A DNA stretch of 50,960 nucleotides from an uncultured Flavobacteriales bacterium (GTDB taxonomy: Bacteria; Bacteroidota; Bacteroidia; Flavobacteriales_G; NORP312). The notes under the pieces were generated by a model. It had not been told where the DNA came from. It made no database searches and was given only the letters and a program-made list of their open reading frames with translations. Every line of letters begins with the position of its first letter. Positions within the stretch are counted from its first letter, which is position 1. Location of the stretch: positions 1 through 50,960 of the forward strand of contig CAJQPE010000078.1 in the NCBI GenBank assembly GCA_905480125.1. The letters run 5' to 3'. Shown one piece after another: positions 34,652 to 42,817 of this stretch. Position numbers and translations under genes: made by a program.

Positions 34652-35044
34652 TTTGTTCGCTAGCTTTTTTGCAATTCCATTGAAGAAAGCTGTGAGCGGT
34701 TTTTCAACCATTATTTTTAGCATGGGATTTAGATTTGCATCAACAATAATTTGAGCAGATGTGGAATCTCCATTTTCTGTTAAATTAAAATCCATAGAGA
34801 ACCCAAATGGTTTGTCGTTTAATGAAACTAACTTAATTTGAGAAGGTTCAGTAAATGTGTCATGTTTGAAGCCAATTTTGCCAAGGTTCGGTATTTTAAA
34901 AGAACATTCAGTCTCTGTGGATTCCCATTCAGAAATTTTATCTAAAGGCATTAGTCCTTCTAAATTATTTAGATTAGAAAGGAAATCGAACAGCGATTTA
35001 CTTGTCGTATTTATTGTAACGTTTTCACTTTTGAAGGTTGCCAT
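34643..35044 (-). CDS. SRPBCC (START-like) family protein
   Basis: A 133-residue protein with the expected alternation for a small START/SRPBCC hydrophobic-cavity fold: an initial strand (MATFKSENVTINTT), the helix KSLFDFLSNLNNLEGLMP, then seven or so strands and a long C-terminal helix (PLTAFFNGIAKKLANK). No signal peptide or transmembrane helix is visible. Ligand and role are unknown. It is 3 bp after the end of pyrE on the same strand, so probably co-transcribed, and convergent with birA. Confidence 0.72.
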   Translation of the reverse strand: MATFKSENVTINTTSKSLFDFLSNLNNLEGLMPLDKISEWESTETECSFKIPNLGKIGFKHDTFTEPSQIKLVSLNDKPFGFSMDFNLTENGDSTSAQIIVDANLNPMLKIMVEKPLTAFFNGIAKKLANKSF

Positions 35045-35047
35045 AAT

Positions 35048-35689
35048 TTACTTTTTCCATACTTGTGGATTATCTCTCCACTCTTGCAATGAGGTTAAAC
35101 AATTAGAATCAATATAGCCAGTATCTAGCGCTTTTTTGATTAGATAATTGTAATCAGACAATGTTATTAGCGAACATTTTTTATTTTCGAAATTTTGTTT
35201 AGCAATTTCAAAATCGTAAGAAAAAATAGCGCCCATTCCTAATACTTTGCAGCCGGCTTCTCTGATGGCGTTAACTGCCTTTAAACTGCTGCCTCCCGTT
35301 GAAATTAAATCTTCTATAACAACAACGGACTGTTCAGGATTTAAAACTCCTTCGATGAGATTGGTTAGCCCATGTCCCTTAGGTGTTGAACGGACGTAAA
35401 TAAAAGGAACACCCATTTGTTCGGCAACCAAGGCTCCATGTGCAATTCCACCAGTAGCAACTCCTGCAATAACATCTGGCTTGCCAAATTTTTCTTGAAT
35501 AGCAGTCACTAATTCTTGTCGAATGTGAGTTCTTATCTGAGGAAACGAAAGTGTTTTTCTATTATCACAATAGATAGGAGAATGCCAACCAGATGCCCAG
35601 GTAAATGGCTCATTTGGTTTTAGTACAATTGCCTTAATTTGTAACAATAATTCTGCTACTTTTAGTGCGGTAGTTTCATTGGTAACCAT
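35048..35689 (-). CDS. pyrE: orotate phosphoribosyltransferase
   Basis: A 213-residue enzyme making orotidine-5'-phosphate from orotate and PRPP in pyrimidine synthesis. It has the substrate-binding WASGWHSPIYCDNRKTLSFP (about 31-50), the GVATGGIAHGALVAEQ segment and the PRPP motif VVVIEDLISTGGSS (about 121-134). The start codon is only 7 bp from the divergent NUDIX gene's start, so its promoter must overlap that gene. An exact TACATTTG lies on the minus strand at 35694-35701, four bases before the ATG, which would make the mRNA nearly leaderless if used. Confidence 0.95.
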   Translation of the reverse strand: MVTNETTALKVAELLLQIKAIVLKPNEPFTWASGWHSPIYCDNRKTLSFPQIRTHIRQELVTAIQEKFGKPDVIAGVATGGIAHGALVAEQMGVPFIYVRSTPKGHGLTNLIEGVLNPEQSVVVIEDLISTGGSSLKAVNAIREAGCKVLGMGAIFSYDFEIAKQNFENKKCSLITLSDYNYLIKKALDTGYIDSNCLTSLQEWRDNPQVWKK

Positions 35690-35696
35690 GTGACAA

Positions 35697-36284
35697 ATGT
35701 ATAAAGTTTTTATAAGAGAAGAGCCAGTATTTATTTGTAATTCAGATCAAATAAAGGGAGAAAGCGCTGAGGTAAAAATTATTCATTTTGAAATTAATTT
35801 TGATTGGAGTGTTATTATTGATCATCCACCAAGTGGAGGTGTTTATGTTATTGGTGAAAACATTGATTTAATTTGGAGTTCTTTTAAAGGTTGTTTTCAA
35901 GAAATTGCCGCTGCAGGAGGTGTTGTTGAAAATACTAAAAAAGAAATCCTCTGTATTTTCCGCAATGGAAAATGGGATTTACCAAAAGGGAAAGTTGAGG
36001 ATCAAGAAGAAATTGAAGCTGCAGCAATTCGCGAAGTAGAAGAGGAATGTGGGATAGAGCGATTAAAAATTGTGAAACATTTTCAAAACACTTATCATAC
36101 TTACGAAATTAATGGTGTTCAAATTTTAAAAACTACTTATTGGTATTCAATGAAAACATCTTTTAATAGTCCCCTGGTCCCGCAATTGGAAGAAGGAATA
36201 ACAAAAGCTGAGTGGGTTAAAAATGATGATTTGAAAAAAGTAAAAGCCAACACTTACAAATCTATTTTGGAACTTTTAACTTAG
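35697..36284 (+). CDS. NUDIX hydrolase
   Basis: A 195-residue protein with a perfect Nudix box (Gx5Ex7REUxEExGU) at 98-120: GKVEDQEEIEAAAIREVEEE followed by CGI. The 70-residue N-terminal extension (MYKVFIREEPVFICNSDQ onward) is unusual for a minimal Nudix protein but occurs in Bacteroidota members. The family hydrolyses nucleoside diphosphates linked to another moiety; the substrate cannot be predicted. It diverges from pyrE across just 7 bp and converges with the esterase gene, overlapping its end by 4 bp. Confidence 0.85.
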   Translation: MYKVFIREEPVFICNSDQIKGESAEVKIIHFEINFDWSVIIDHPPSGGVYVIGENIDLIWSSFKGCFQEIAAAGGVVENTKKEILCIFRNGKWDLPKGKVEDQEEIEAAAIREVEEECGIERLKIVKHFQNTYHTYEINGVQILKTTYWYSMKTSFNSPLVPQLEEGITKAEWVKNDDLKKVKANTYKSILELLT

Positions 36285-37009
36285 TTGGGCGCTAAGAAAT
36301 TATTCTTGTACCACACCTCAATATCTTTTAACTCTTGAGGTGATATTTTATGTTTTATTGGATATTCTTTGGTGGTAACTTCGATGCCGGACTTTTTTAA
36401 TTCAGCACTACATTTTCTTCCTTTTTCAATTGACAGCACTTGGTCTTGAGTTCCATGACCATAAAATGCTTTCACTTTTTTATATTTTTCAGTAAGTTCA
36501 GAGTTTGTTTTAGTTTCTTTTGCCAAAAGCATTCCTGAAATACATATTATTCCATCAACGGTTTCGGGGCGAATCAGCGCTATTTGAGCGCTCATGATAG
36601 CACCTTGACTGAATCCTCCAACTATAATTTTGTCTGGTTTGAATTTATTCTCAATGGCTGAAATAAATTGCAACAGCATGCTTTCACTTTGTAAAGCTTG
36701 ATTGAGGTTTCTGCGATGATTACCGTCTGATTTAAACTCAATGTCGTACCAAGAGTATGCATTAGTAGACATAGTTATTGGCCCTCTAACACAAACTACA
36801 GTAGTTTGCGGAAATCTATTAGAGAAAGAAAACAAATCTTTTTCGTTACTTCCATAACCGTGAATAAGCACAACCAAGTTTTTGGCATTAGCTACTTTTT
36901 TAACTATATAAGTGAGATTTGATTTTGCTTCATGGCGAAGTTCTTGAGCGATAATGAAAGACCAAGAATAGAATAGAAATAGAAAAAGTGAAACAATTTT
37001 GAATCTCAT
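36281..37009 (-). CDS. secreted phospholipase/carboxylesterase-like alpha/beta hydrolase
   Basis: A 242-residue alpha/beta hydrolase with a signal peptide (about 1-21, ending FIIAQ). The oxyanion region is LIHGYGSNEKDLF (48-60). The catalytic triad is visible as GGFSQG (Ser134), GTQDQ (Asp189) and KHK (His220). It resembles bacterial carboxylesterase/phospholipase families (FrsA/YpfH-like). The substrate, perhaps an acyl ester in the periplasm, is not determined. It follows udk by 8 bp and converges with the NUDIX gene. Confidence 0.83.
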   Translation of the reverse strand: MRFKIVSLFLFLFYSWSFIIAQELRHEAKSNLTYIVKKVANAKNLVVLIHGYGSNEKDLFSFSNRFPQTTVVCVRGPITMSTNAYSWYDIEFKSDGNHRRNLNQALQSESMLLQFISAIENKFKPDKIIVGGFSQGAIMSAQIALIRPETVDGIICISGMLLAKETKTNSELTEKYKKVKAFYGHGTQDQVLSIEKGRKCSAELKKSGIEVTTKEYPIKHKISPQELKDIEVWYKNNFLAPN

Positions 37010-37017
37010 CGATTTAA

Positions 37018-37686
37018 TTAGCTTACAACGTTTATTTTTTTCTCAATAAAGCGGTCACTATATTCTTCCGGAAGTTGCAAAGTAAGGTGGTTAGTGAGGA
37101 CCTCTAATCCTTTTGTGTAGCGGCTATTGTTGGTTATAATAATGTGACAATCATCTCGATATGGACGTAAGAATTTTTTATACGAAGGCATAACATGATT
37201 GTCCCATTGGTAGCGCACAGTTTTTTCCGGGTAACCTCTTTCTTGACTATCTCTTTTTATTCTTCTTTCTAATTTTACACTTTCGTGCGCATCAATATAT
37301 ATCCTTAAATCGAGAGCTTTTTTAATTTCCTCGTAATGGAAAATGAATAAGCCTTCCATGACAATAACAGGTGCAGACTTAACAAGTAAATGGCCTGGTT
37401 GTTTGTCTTTATTATTGAAGGTATACTCCTTTATTTTTATTGTATCGCCCTGCCTAAGTTTTTTTAGGTCGTCATAAAAATGGTTTCGGTCAATTGAGTC
37501 TGGAAGATCAAAATTTACCTCACCGTTTTCGTCTGTTTGCTGTTCTTCTATGGGTTTGTAATAGTTGTCTTGCGAAATAATACATACAGAACCCTTTGGC
37601 ATTTTATCTTTTAAATCCTTCAAAAAGGAAGTCTTTCCAGAAGCACTGCCCCCTGCAATACCAATAATATAGGGCTCCCAGTTCAT
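37018..37686 (-). CDS. udk: uridine kinase
   Basis: A 222-residue uridine/cytidine kinase of the phosphoribulokinase/uridine kinase family. It has the P-loop GIAGGSASGKTSFLKDL (8-24, core GGSASGKT), ISQDNYYKPIEEQ, FDLPDSIDRNHFYDDL, and EGLFIFHYEEIKKALDLRIYID with the base-recognition region after it. It makes UMP/CMP from nucleosides in pyrimidine salvage. It lies 33 bp after the acyl-CoA ligase gene and 8 bp before the esterase gene. Confidence 0.93.
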   Translation of the reverse strand: MNWEPYIIGIAGGSASGKTSFLKDLKDKMPKGSVCIISQDNYYKPIEEQQTDENGEVNFDLPDSIDRNHFYDDLKKLRQGDTIKIKEYTFNNKDKQPGHLLVKSAPVIVMEGLFIFHYEEIKKALDLRIYIDAHESVKLERRIKRDSQERGYPEKTVRYQWDNHVMPSYKKFLRPYRDDCHIIITNNSRYTKGLEVLTNHLTLQLPEEYSDRFIEKKINVVS

Positions 37687-37719
37687 GAGGCTAGAGTATG
37701 GTTGCTTTTGGTCAAAAAT

Positions 37720-39498
37720 TTACATTGCCGGCTCGTAAATCTTTTCAACCAAATGTGTGTATTTGTCCATAATATTTTTACGTTTTAGCTTCATCGTTGG
37801 AGTAAGTTCTTCTGTATCAACAGTCCATTCGTGGTCTATTAACTCAAATTTCTTGACTTGTTCCCATTTACCAAACTGAGAGTTGAATCCTTCTAATTCT
37901 TCATTGATTCTGGCAATTACTTTTTCGTTTTTAATTAATTCTGCATTTGAAGTAATTAAAATGTTTTTCAGTTTACACCACTCTTCAACAAAAGCGAATG
38001 CAGGAACTATGAGGGCAGCTGGGTGTTTTTTGTTTTCACCAATTACCATTATTTGTTCAATAAAACGAGACTCTTTGTATTTATTTTCCATTTGCTGAGG
38101 CGCGATGTATTTACCACCAGAAGTCTTGAATATCTCTTTCTTACGATCAGTAATTTTCAGGAAATCACCATCAACAAAACATCCTATATCACCTGTATGG
38201 AACCAGCCTTCAGAATCAATAACTTCTTTCGTTTTTTCTTCATCTTTGTAGTAACCCATCATCAGCAAATCACCTTTTGCACAGATTTCACCATCTTCAG
38301 CGATTTTAACTTCAACACCATTAAGTTTCCTTCCTACGGTTCCGAACCGCACACCATCATTATCTGAACAGTTAACTGAAATTACAGGAGAGGTCTCGGT
38401 TAGGCCATAACCTTCCATTACAGGCAATCCTGCAGCATGAAATACTCTAGCTAATCGAGGTTGAAGAGCAGCACTTCCTGAAGCAATAACTTCACATTTT
38501 CCACCAAGGGCTTCCTTCCATTTACTAAAGATTAATTTTCGAGCAATTTTAAGTTGGAATTCGTACCAAGCGCCATTAGCACCATTTACTTCATAGCGTA
38601 AGCCTAAGTTAAGTGCCCAGAAAAATAATTTTGTTTTTATTCCTCCTGCAGCTGCACCCTTGGTTACAATTTTGTCATAGACTTTTTCTAACAATCTTGG
38701 AACAGCTGTAAACACATTTGGTTGTGTTTCTCGCAGATTGTCTCCAATAGTTTCCATACTTTCAGCAAAATAAATGGAAACTCCATTCATCATGTATAGG
38801 TAATGAATCATCCGCTCGTAGACATGACAAACAGGTAAAAAGCTGAGTGCTTTTGCATATTCGTTGACGGGCAAACGCTCGGTTGACGCAATAGAGTTGC
38901 TGGCGATATTTTTATGTGATATCATCACTCCTTTTGGCTTTCCTGTTGTGCCGGAGGTATATATAAGAGTAGCAAGATCTTCAGTTTTTACGGCATCTTT
39001 TCTTTTTTCAACTTCTGCTTGATCAATTTCATTGTTTGAGTCCAACATTTCAGACCAATTTGTAGCACCTTCAATTTTATCGTATGTGTAGATGTGTTTG
39101 AGAGTTGGTACTTTATCTTTAATAGCATTCAATTTATCAAGTACCACTTTATCAGAAACAAAGCACACCTTGCATTCAGAGTGGTTTAATATATACTCGT
39201 AATCTTCAGAGCTAATCGTAGGATAAATAGGCACATCAATAGCCCCAGTCTGCAACACACCAATATCGGTCATGTTCCATTCGGGTCTGTTTACGGTACA
39301 GATAATGCCAATTTTGTCGCCTGGATTGATGCCTAATTTCAATAATCCTCGGCTCACGGCATTAGCATGGTCGATAAATTCTTGAGTTGAATAAGGTTTC
39401 CATTTTCCATCCACTTTACTACAAAGTGCATCTGCTTTTGGGAATTGCTCTAGTTGATAATAGGGGAAATCGAATAATCTTTTTAGTTCTGTTGCCAT
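37720..39498 (-). CDS. long-chain fatty acid--CoA ligase / AMP-binding protein
   Basis: A 592-residue adenylate-forming enzyme beginning MATELKRLFDF. The AMP-binding core is TLIYTSGTTGKPKGVMISHK (about 179-198), with GYGLTETSPV, GWFHTGDIG and DRKKEIFKTSGGKYIAP following in order. It activates long-chain fatty acids with ATP and CoA for degradation or phospholipid synthesis. An in-frame ATG 111 bases upstream would add 37 poorly conserved residues and overlap the divergent gene, so I use 39498, which has a good promoter before it (39522-39553). It heads an apparent operon with udk and the esterase. Confidence 0.92.
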   Translation of the reverse strand: MATELKRLFDFPYYQLEQFPKADALCSKVDGKWKPYSTQEFIDHANAVSRGLLKLGINPGDKIGIICTVNRPEWNMTDIGVLQTGAIDVPIYPTISSEDYEYILNHSECKVCFVSDKVVLDKLNAIKDKVPTLKHIYTYDKIEGATNWSEMLDSNNEIDQAEVEKRKDAVKTEDLATLIYTSGTTGKPKGVMISHKNIASNSIASTERLPVNEYAKALSFLPVCHVYERMIHYLYMMNGVSIYFAESMETIGDNLRETQPNVFTAVPRLLEKVYDKIVTKGAAAGGIKTKLFFWALNLGLRYEVNGANGAWYEFQLKIARKLIFSKWKEALGGKCEVIASGSAALQPRLARVFHAAGLPVMEGYGLTETSPVISVNCSDNDGVRFGTVGRKLNGVEVKIAEDGEICAKGDLLMMGYYKDEEKTKEVIDSEGWFHTGDIGCFVDGDFLKITDRKKEIFKTSGGKYIAPQQMENKYKESRFIEQIMVIGENKKHPAALIVPAFAFVEEWCKLKNILITSNAELIKNEKVIARINEELEGFNSQFGKWEQVKKFELIDHEWTVDTEELTPTMKLKRKNIMDKYTHLVEKIYEPAM

Positions 39499-39521
39499 GT
39501 CTGATGTGTTATGCTTGCATA

Positions 39522-39553
39522 CGAAAATAAACGTATTTTTGAAGCTGACCAAA
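39522..39553 (-). promoter_or_regulatory. acyl-CoA ligase operon promoter (-33 TTTG and -7 TATTTTCG)
   Basis: On the minus strand TTTG (39553-39550) is followed after 20 bp by TATTTTCG (39529-39522), one mismatch from TAnnTTTG. The ATG at 39498 is 23 bp further on. Confidence 0.5.
39534..39541 (+). promoter_or_regulatory. -7 element for the nitronate monooxygenase-like gene
   Basis: TATTTTTG matches TAnnTTTG and ends 26 bp before the ATG at 39568. It is interleaved with the divergent acyl-CoA ligase promoter. Confidence 0.45.
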
Positions 39554-39567
39554 TGTAGATAAACAAA

Positions 39568-40572
39568 ATGAAGATTAGTAACACATTTACACAACAGTTT
39601 GATATTCAATTTCCCATAATAATGGCGCCCATGTTTTTGGTGTCTAATTTAGAAATGATTAAGGCTGGAATGAAATCTGGCATTGCAGCTGCATTTCCCA
39701 GTTTAAATTATAGAGAAGAAGGTGAGCTAGAGTCTTTACTGAATGAGCTAAATGCTGAACAAAATAATTCGAGAGGTAGATATGGGGTAAATTTAATCGT
39801 GCAAAAGTCTAACCCTATGTATTTTAAGCATTTGGATATTTGTGTGGAGAAGAAGGTGCCTTTTTATATTACGTCTCTGGGAAGTCCGGAGGAGGTAATT
39901 AAAAAAGCTCATAGTTATGGGGCGAAAGTTTTATGCGATGTTACCAATATCGTGCATGCTCAAAAATGTTTTGATTTGGGATGCGATGGTTTTATTGCTG
40001 TTGGCCAGGGTGCGGGAGGGCATGCAGGTAACAACCCTTTGCTACTTTTGGTGCCTGCTTTGAAAAAAGCTTTTCCAGACAGAATTGTAATTGGTGCTGG
40101 CGGTGTCGCTACTGGCGATGCTATTACTTCTATTCTTGCCCTTGGAGGAGAAGGGGTTTCAGTCGGAACTCGATTTATTGCAACGCCCGAGGCAGGTGTT
40201 AATGATGGGTATAAAAATGCGATTGTTGATTCTAGTATGGAAGACATTGTGATGTCTACTAAGATTTCAGGAACACCTTGTACCGTTATTAATACTGATT
40301 ACGCCAAGAAAATAGGATATACTCAAAATTGGTTTGAAAGATTACTGTCAAAGAATAAAAAAACTAAGAAATATTTCAAAATGCTTGTTCAATTTAGAGG
40401 CATGAAAAAACTAGAAGAGTCAGTTACTAGCGGAAGTTATAAAACACTTTGGGTTGCAGGAAAATCGTCAGAAATGATTAAAGAAATAGTTCCTTGTGTT
40501 GATATTATTGAGCGATTAAAACAAGAAACGTTCGAATCGCTTGCTAAATTAGGTGATTTAGTAGGTGATTAG
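39568..40572 (+). CDS. nitronate monooxygenase / NPD-like FMN enzyme
   Basis: A 334-residue TIM-barrel flavoprotein of the nitronate monooxygenase (2-nitropropane dioxygenase) family. It starts with FPIIMAPMFLVSN (about 15-27), then has GQGAGGHAGN (about 149-158) and IGAGGVATGDAITSILALGGEGVSVGTRF, the FMN-binding phosphate region. Family annotations include nitronate oxidation and enoyl-ACP reduction (FabK-like); the sequence alone does not tell which. It converges with the CAP-protein gene by a 4-bp overlap and diverges from the fatty acyl-CoA ligase, which might favour a lipid role. Confidence 0.85.
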   Translation: MKISNTFTQQFDIQFPIIMAPMFLVSNLEMIKAGMKSGIAAAFPSLNYREEGELESLLNELNAEQNNSRGRYGVNLIVQKSNPMYFKHLDICVEKKVPFYITSLGSPEEVIKKAHSYGAKVLCDVTNIVHAQKCFDLGCDGFIAVGQGAGGHAGNNPLLLLVPALKKAFPDRIVIGAGGVATGDAITSILALGGEGVSVGTRFIATPEAGVNDGYKNAIVDSSMEDIVMSTKISGTPCTVINTDYAKKIGYTQNWFERLLSKNKKTKKYFKMLVQFRGMKKLEESVTSGSYKTLWVAGKSSEMIKEIVPCVDIIERLKQETFESLAKLGDLVGD

Positions 40573-41180
40573 AATTTCTCCCCGCCAAATTCTTGTACGC
40601 AATTCCATTGCCATTTTGAATGCGGCTTAATGGAAACGCCAATATATATAAAGTCTGTATTAAGAATGGCTTTTCGATGGCCATATTCAGGATTACCTTC
40701 ATCAATTAACAAGCGCATAACAATAGTTAAGGGGTCTGCGAAACCGTAATCACAGTTTTCGCCTAAACTATTGTATTTGTTCTGAATAGGTTTCATCCTT
40801 TGTAAGTAATTGTCATGTCCAATTTTTCCATATTTCCCCATTGCTGTTGCGTGGCTTTGAGCTAATTCGTATAGAACCCGATCAGTTTTTAATGGGGCAA
40901 GGCCCTTTGTCTTTTTTAACTTGTTTGTTAGTGATCTAGTAAAATTATTTGACTTCATTTCTGCCAAATAAGGTTTGGCAATTGTTGAGTAGAATTTAGG
41001 GCCATCAATTCTGGCGAGATTCATTAAGTGAATCACCTTTTTTTCATCGGCAGTAAGGTATCCAGCTTTTTTTGCAGTATTCGACTTTTCTAAAATTTGA
41101 TAATTCCAAGCTGATAAGTCTTGACTAACTCCAATAGAAATTGAGAGCGTTAAAATTATACTTAGAATAGATTTTATCAT
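40569..41180 (-). CDS. secreted CAP (SCP/PR1-like) domain protein
   Basis: A 203-residue secreted protein with a signal peptide (about 1-19, ending GVSQ). The CAP fold occupies about 48-203: VIHLMNLARIDG helix, LAQSHATAMGKYGKIGHDN (with His), GENCDYGFADPLTIVMRLLIDE and the GHRKAILNTDFIYIGVSI stretch with the second His. Bacterial CAP proteins have no settled enzymatic activity. Its ATG overlaps the amidohydrolase stop by 4 bp, and with the membrane-protein gene it forms a three-gene operon. Confidence 0.85.
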   Translation of the reverse strand: MIKSILSIILTLSISIGVSQDLSAWNYQILEKSNTAKKAGYLTADEKKVIHLMNLARIDGPKFYSTIAKPYLAEMKSNNFTRSLTNKLKKTKGLAPLKTDRVLYELAQSHATAMGKYGKIGHDNYLQRMKPIQNKYNSLGENCDYGFADPLTIVMRLLIDEGNPEYGHRKAILNTDFIYIGVSIKPHSKWQWNCVQEFGGEKF

Positions 41181-42817
41181 TTGGCTGGGAAGACTTGCTT
41201 TCCATTAACAAACGTGGCAATTACTTTATTATTCTTTAAAGCTTCATTTGGAGCATGCAAAATATCTTTTTGAAGAACTATAAAATCTGCAGATTTACCA
41301 ACCTCAAGACTGCCTTTTTCCTTTTCTTCAAAATTGCTAATAGCTGCCCAAATGGTTATTCCCATTAATGCCTCTTTTCTCGATAATGCATTTTTCATTT
41401 GGTATCCACCAGATGGATATCCTTTAAGGTCTTCACGAACAACAGCTGCGTAAAATGTTTTTAAAGGGTCGATACTTTCGATTGGGAAATCGGTACCTAG
41501 AGCTAAAAATCCCAGTTGATTTTTAAGGTCTTGATATGCATATGCGTTTGCAATTCTTTCATTACCAAGTCTTTCATCAGCCCAATACATGTCTGAAGTT
41601 GCGTGAGTTGGCTGAATAGAAGGTATGATTCCATATTTTCCAAAAGAGGACAAATCGTTCGAATCTACTACTTGACAATGTTCAATTCTCCATCTTTTAT
41701 CATTGCCTTCAGGAAGTATGCTGCCATAAATATTGAGAAATAAACGATTAGCAGAATCTCCTATGCAATGTGTGTTCATTTGAAAGCCCGCATCGTAAAT
41801 TTTCTGTGCAGACTCACGATAATATGTTTCTTCATTTAATAGGAAGCCATAATGAATAGAATCGTTAACATCGGAATAAGGTTCTAGTAAGCACGCGCCC
41901 CTTGATCCAAGAGCCCCATCACCATAAAACTTAAATGACCGAACGTTTAACATCTCTGTTTTGTAGGGTCCGTTTGTTAAATAGTGATTTAAGTTCTCTT
42001 CATTAGCGGTAAGCATTGCGTAAACTTTCATATTGAGTTTCCCTTCTTGGTGAAGTTTGTCAATCAGCTCTACTTCTTGCTTGTCCAAACCTGCATCATC
42101 GACTGTTGTAAGGCCAACAGCGAAACAATTATTTTGGGCATCTAATAAAGCCTTTGTTAGTTGTTCCTTTTTAGGCCTAGGTATAACTTTCTTTACGAGA
42201 TTGAGCGCATTGTCGATTAGTATTCCTGTTAATTCTCCATCAATTTGTTCAATGATTCCACCAGTAATTTGAGTTAAATTAGTGATTTTAGCTTTTTTCA
42301 AGGCTTCAGAATTTGCTAAAGCAGCATGACCATCAATTCGTCTAATAAATATAGGCTGGTTAGGAAATAATTCATCTAATTTTTCTTTGTTTGGAAATTC
42401 TTTAATCTGCCAATCGTTTTGATCCCAGCCTCGCCCTTCAATCCATTCTCCAGGATTATTTTTGGAAAACTCAATCACGCGTTCAATTACTTCATCAAAT
42501 GATTTAGTGCCTACTAAATTGACTTGTTGAAGACTAAGCCCATACCCTAAAAAATGGCAATGAGCATCGATAAAACCTGGGTAAATAGGTTTTGTTTGCG
42601 CGTCAAAAACCGCATCGCATCGGTATTTATTTGTGATTTCATGCTCTTTTCCAATTTCGAGAATTTTCCCATCTTTAATCGCCATTGCTTGACCAATAGA
42701 AAATCCGGCATCAACGGTGTAAATAGTTGCGTTTCTGACCAATAAATCTGCTTTTTCAGATTTAATACACGAGGTCAGCACAGAAATCGAAACAAGTATG
42801 TAAACTAATTTTTTCAT
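41177..42817 (-). CDS. amidohydrolase lipoprotein, YtcJ type
   Basis: A 546-residue metal-dependent amidohydrolase with a lipobox near the N-terminus (LTSC, Cys17), so it is anchored in the envelope. The metal-binding GFIDAHCHFLGYG (HxH, about 81-93), TVDDAGLD, MNTHCIGDSANR, RIEHCQVVD and LGTDFPIES motifs are in the right order for the YtcJ-like amidohydrolase 3 group. The substrate is unknown. The start overlaps the membrane-protein gene by 4 bp and the end overlaps the CAP gene by 4 bp. Confidence 0.88.
   Translation of the reverse strand: MKKLVYILVSISVLTSCIKSEKADLLVRNATIYTVDAGFSIGQAMAIKDGKILEIGKEHEITNKYRCDAVFDAQTKPIYPGFIDAHCHFLGYGLSLQQVNLVGTKSFDEVIERVIEFSKNNPGEWIEGRGWDQNDWQIKEFPNKEKLDELFPNQPIFIRRIDGHAALANSEALKKAKITNLTQITGGIIEQIDGELTGILIDNALNLVKKVIPRPKKEQLTKALLDAQNNCFAVGLTTVDDAGLDKQEVELIDKLHQEGKLNMKVYAMLTANEENLNHYLTNGPYKTEMLNVRSFKFYGDGALGSRGACLLEPYSDVNDSIHYGFLLNEETYYRESAQKIYDAGFQMNTHCIGDSANRLFLNIYGSILPEGNDKRWRIEHCQVVDSNDLSSFGKYGIIPSIQPTHATSDMYWADERLGNERIANAYAYQDLKNQLGFLALGTDFPIESIDPLKTFYAAVVREDLKGYPSGGYQMKNALSRKEALMGITIWAAISNFEEKEKGSLEVGKSADFIVLQKDILHAPNEALKNNKVIATFVNGKQVFPAK

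Noticed and set aside
37883-38367. Plus-strand open frames over the acyl-CoA ligase
   Set aside because: They lie antisense to conserved ligase motifs and show no coding features.
39499-39609. Upstream start for the acyl-CoA ligase
   Set aside because: It would overlap the divergent flavoprotein gene and lie before the promoter at 39522-39553.
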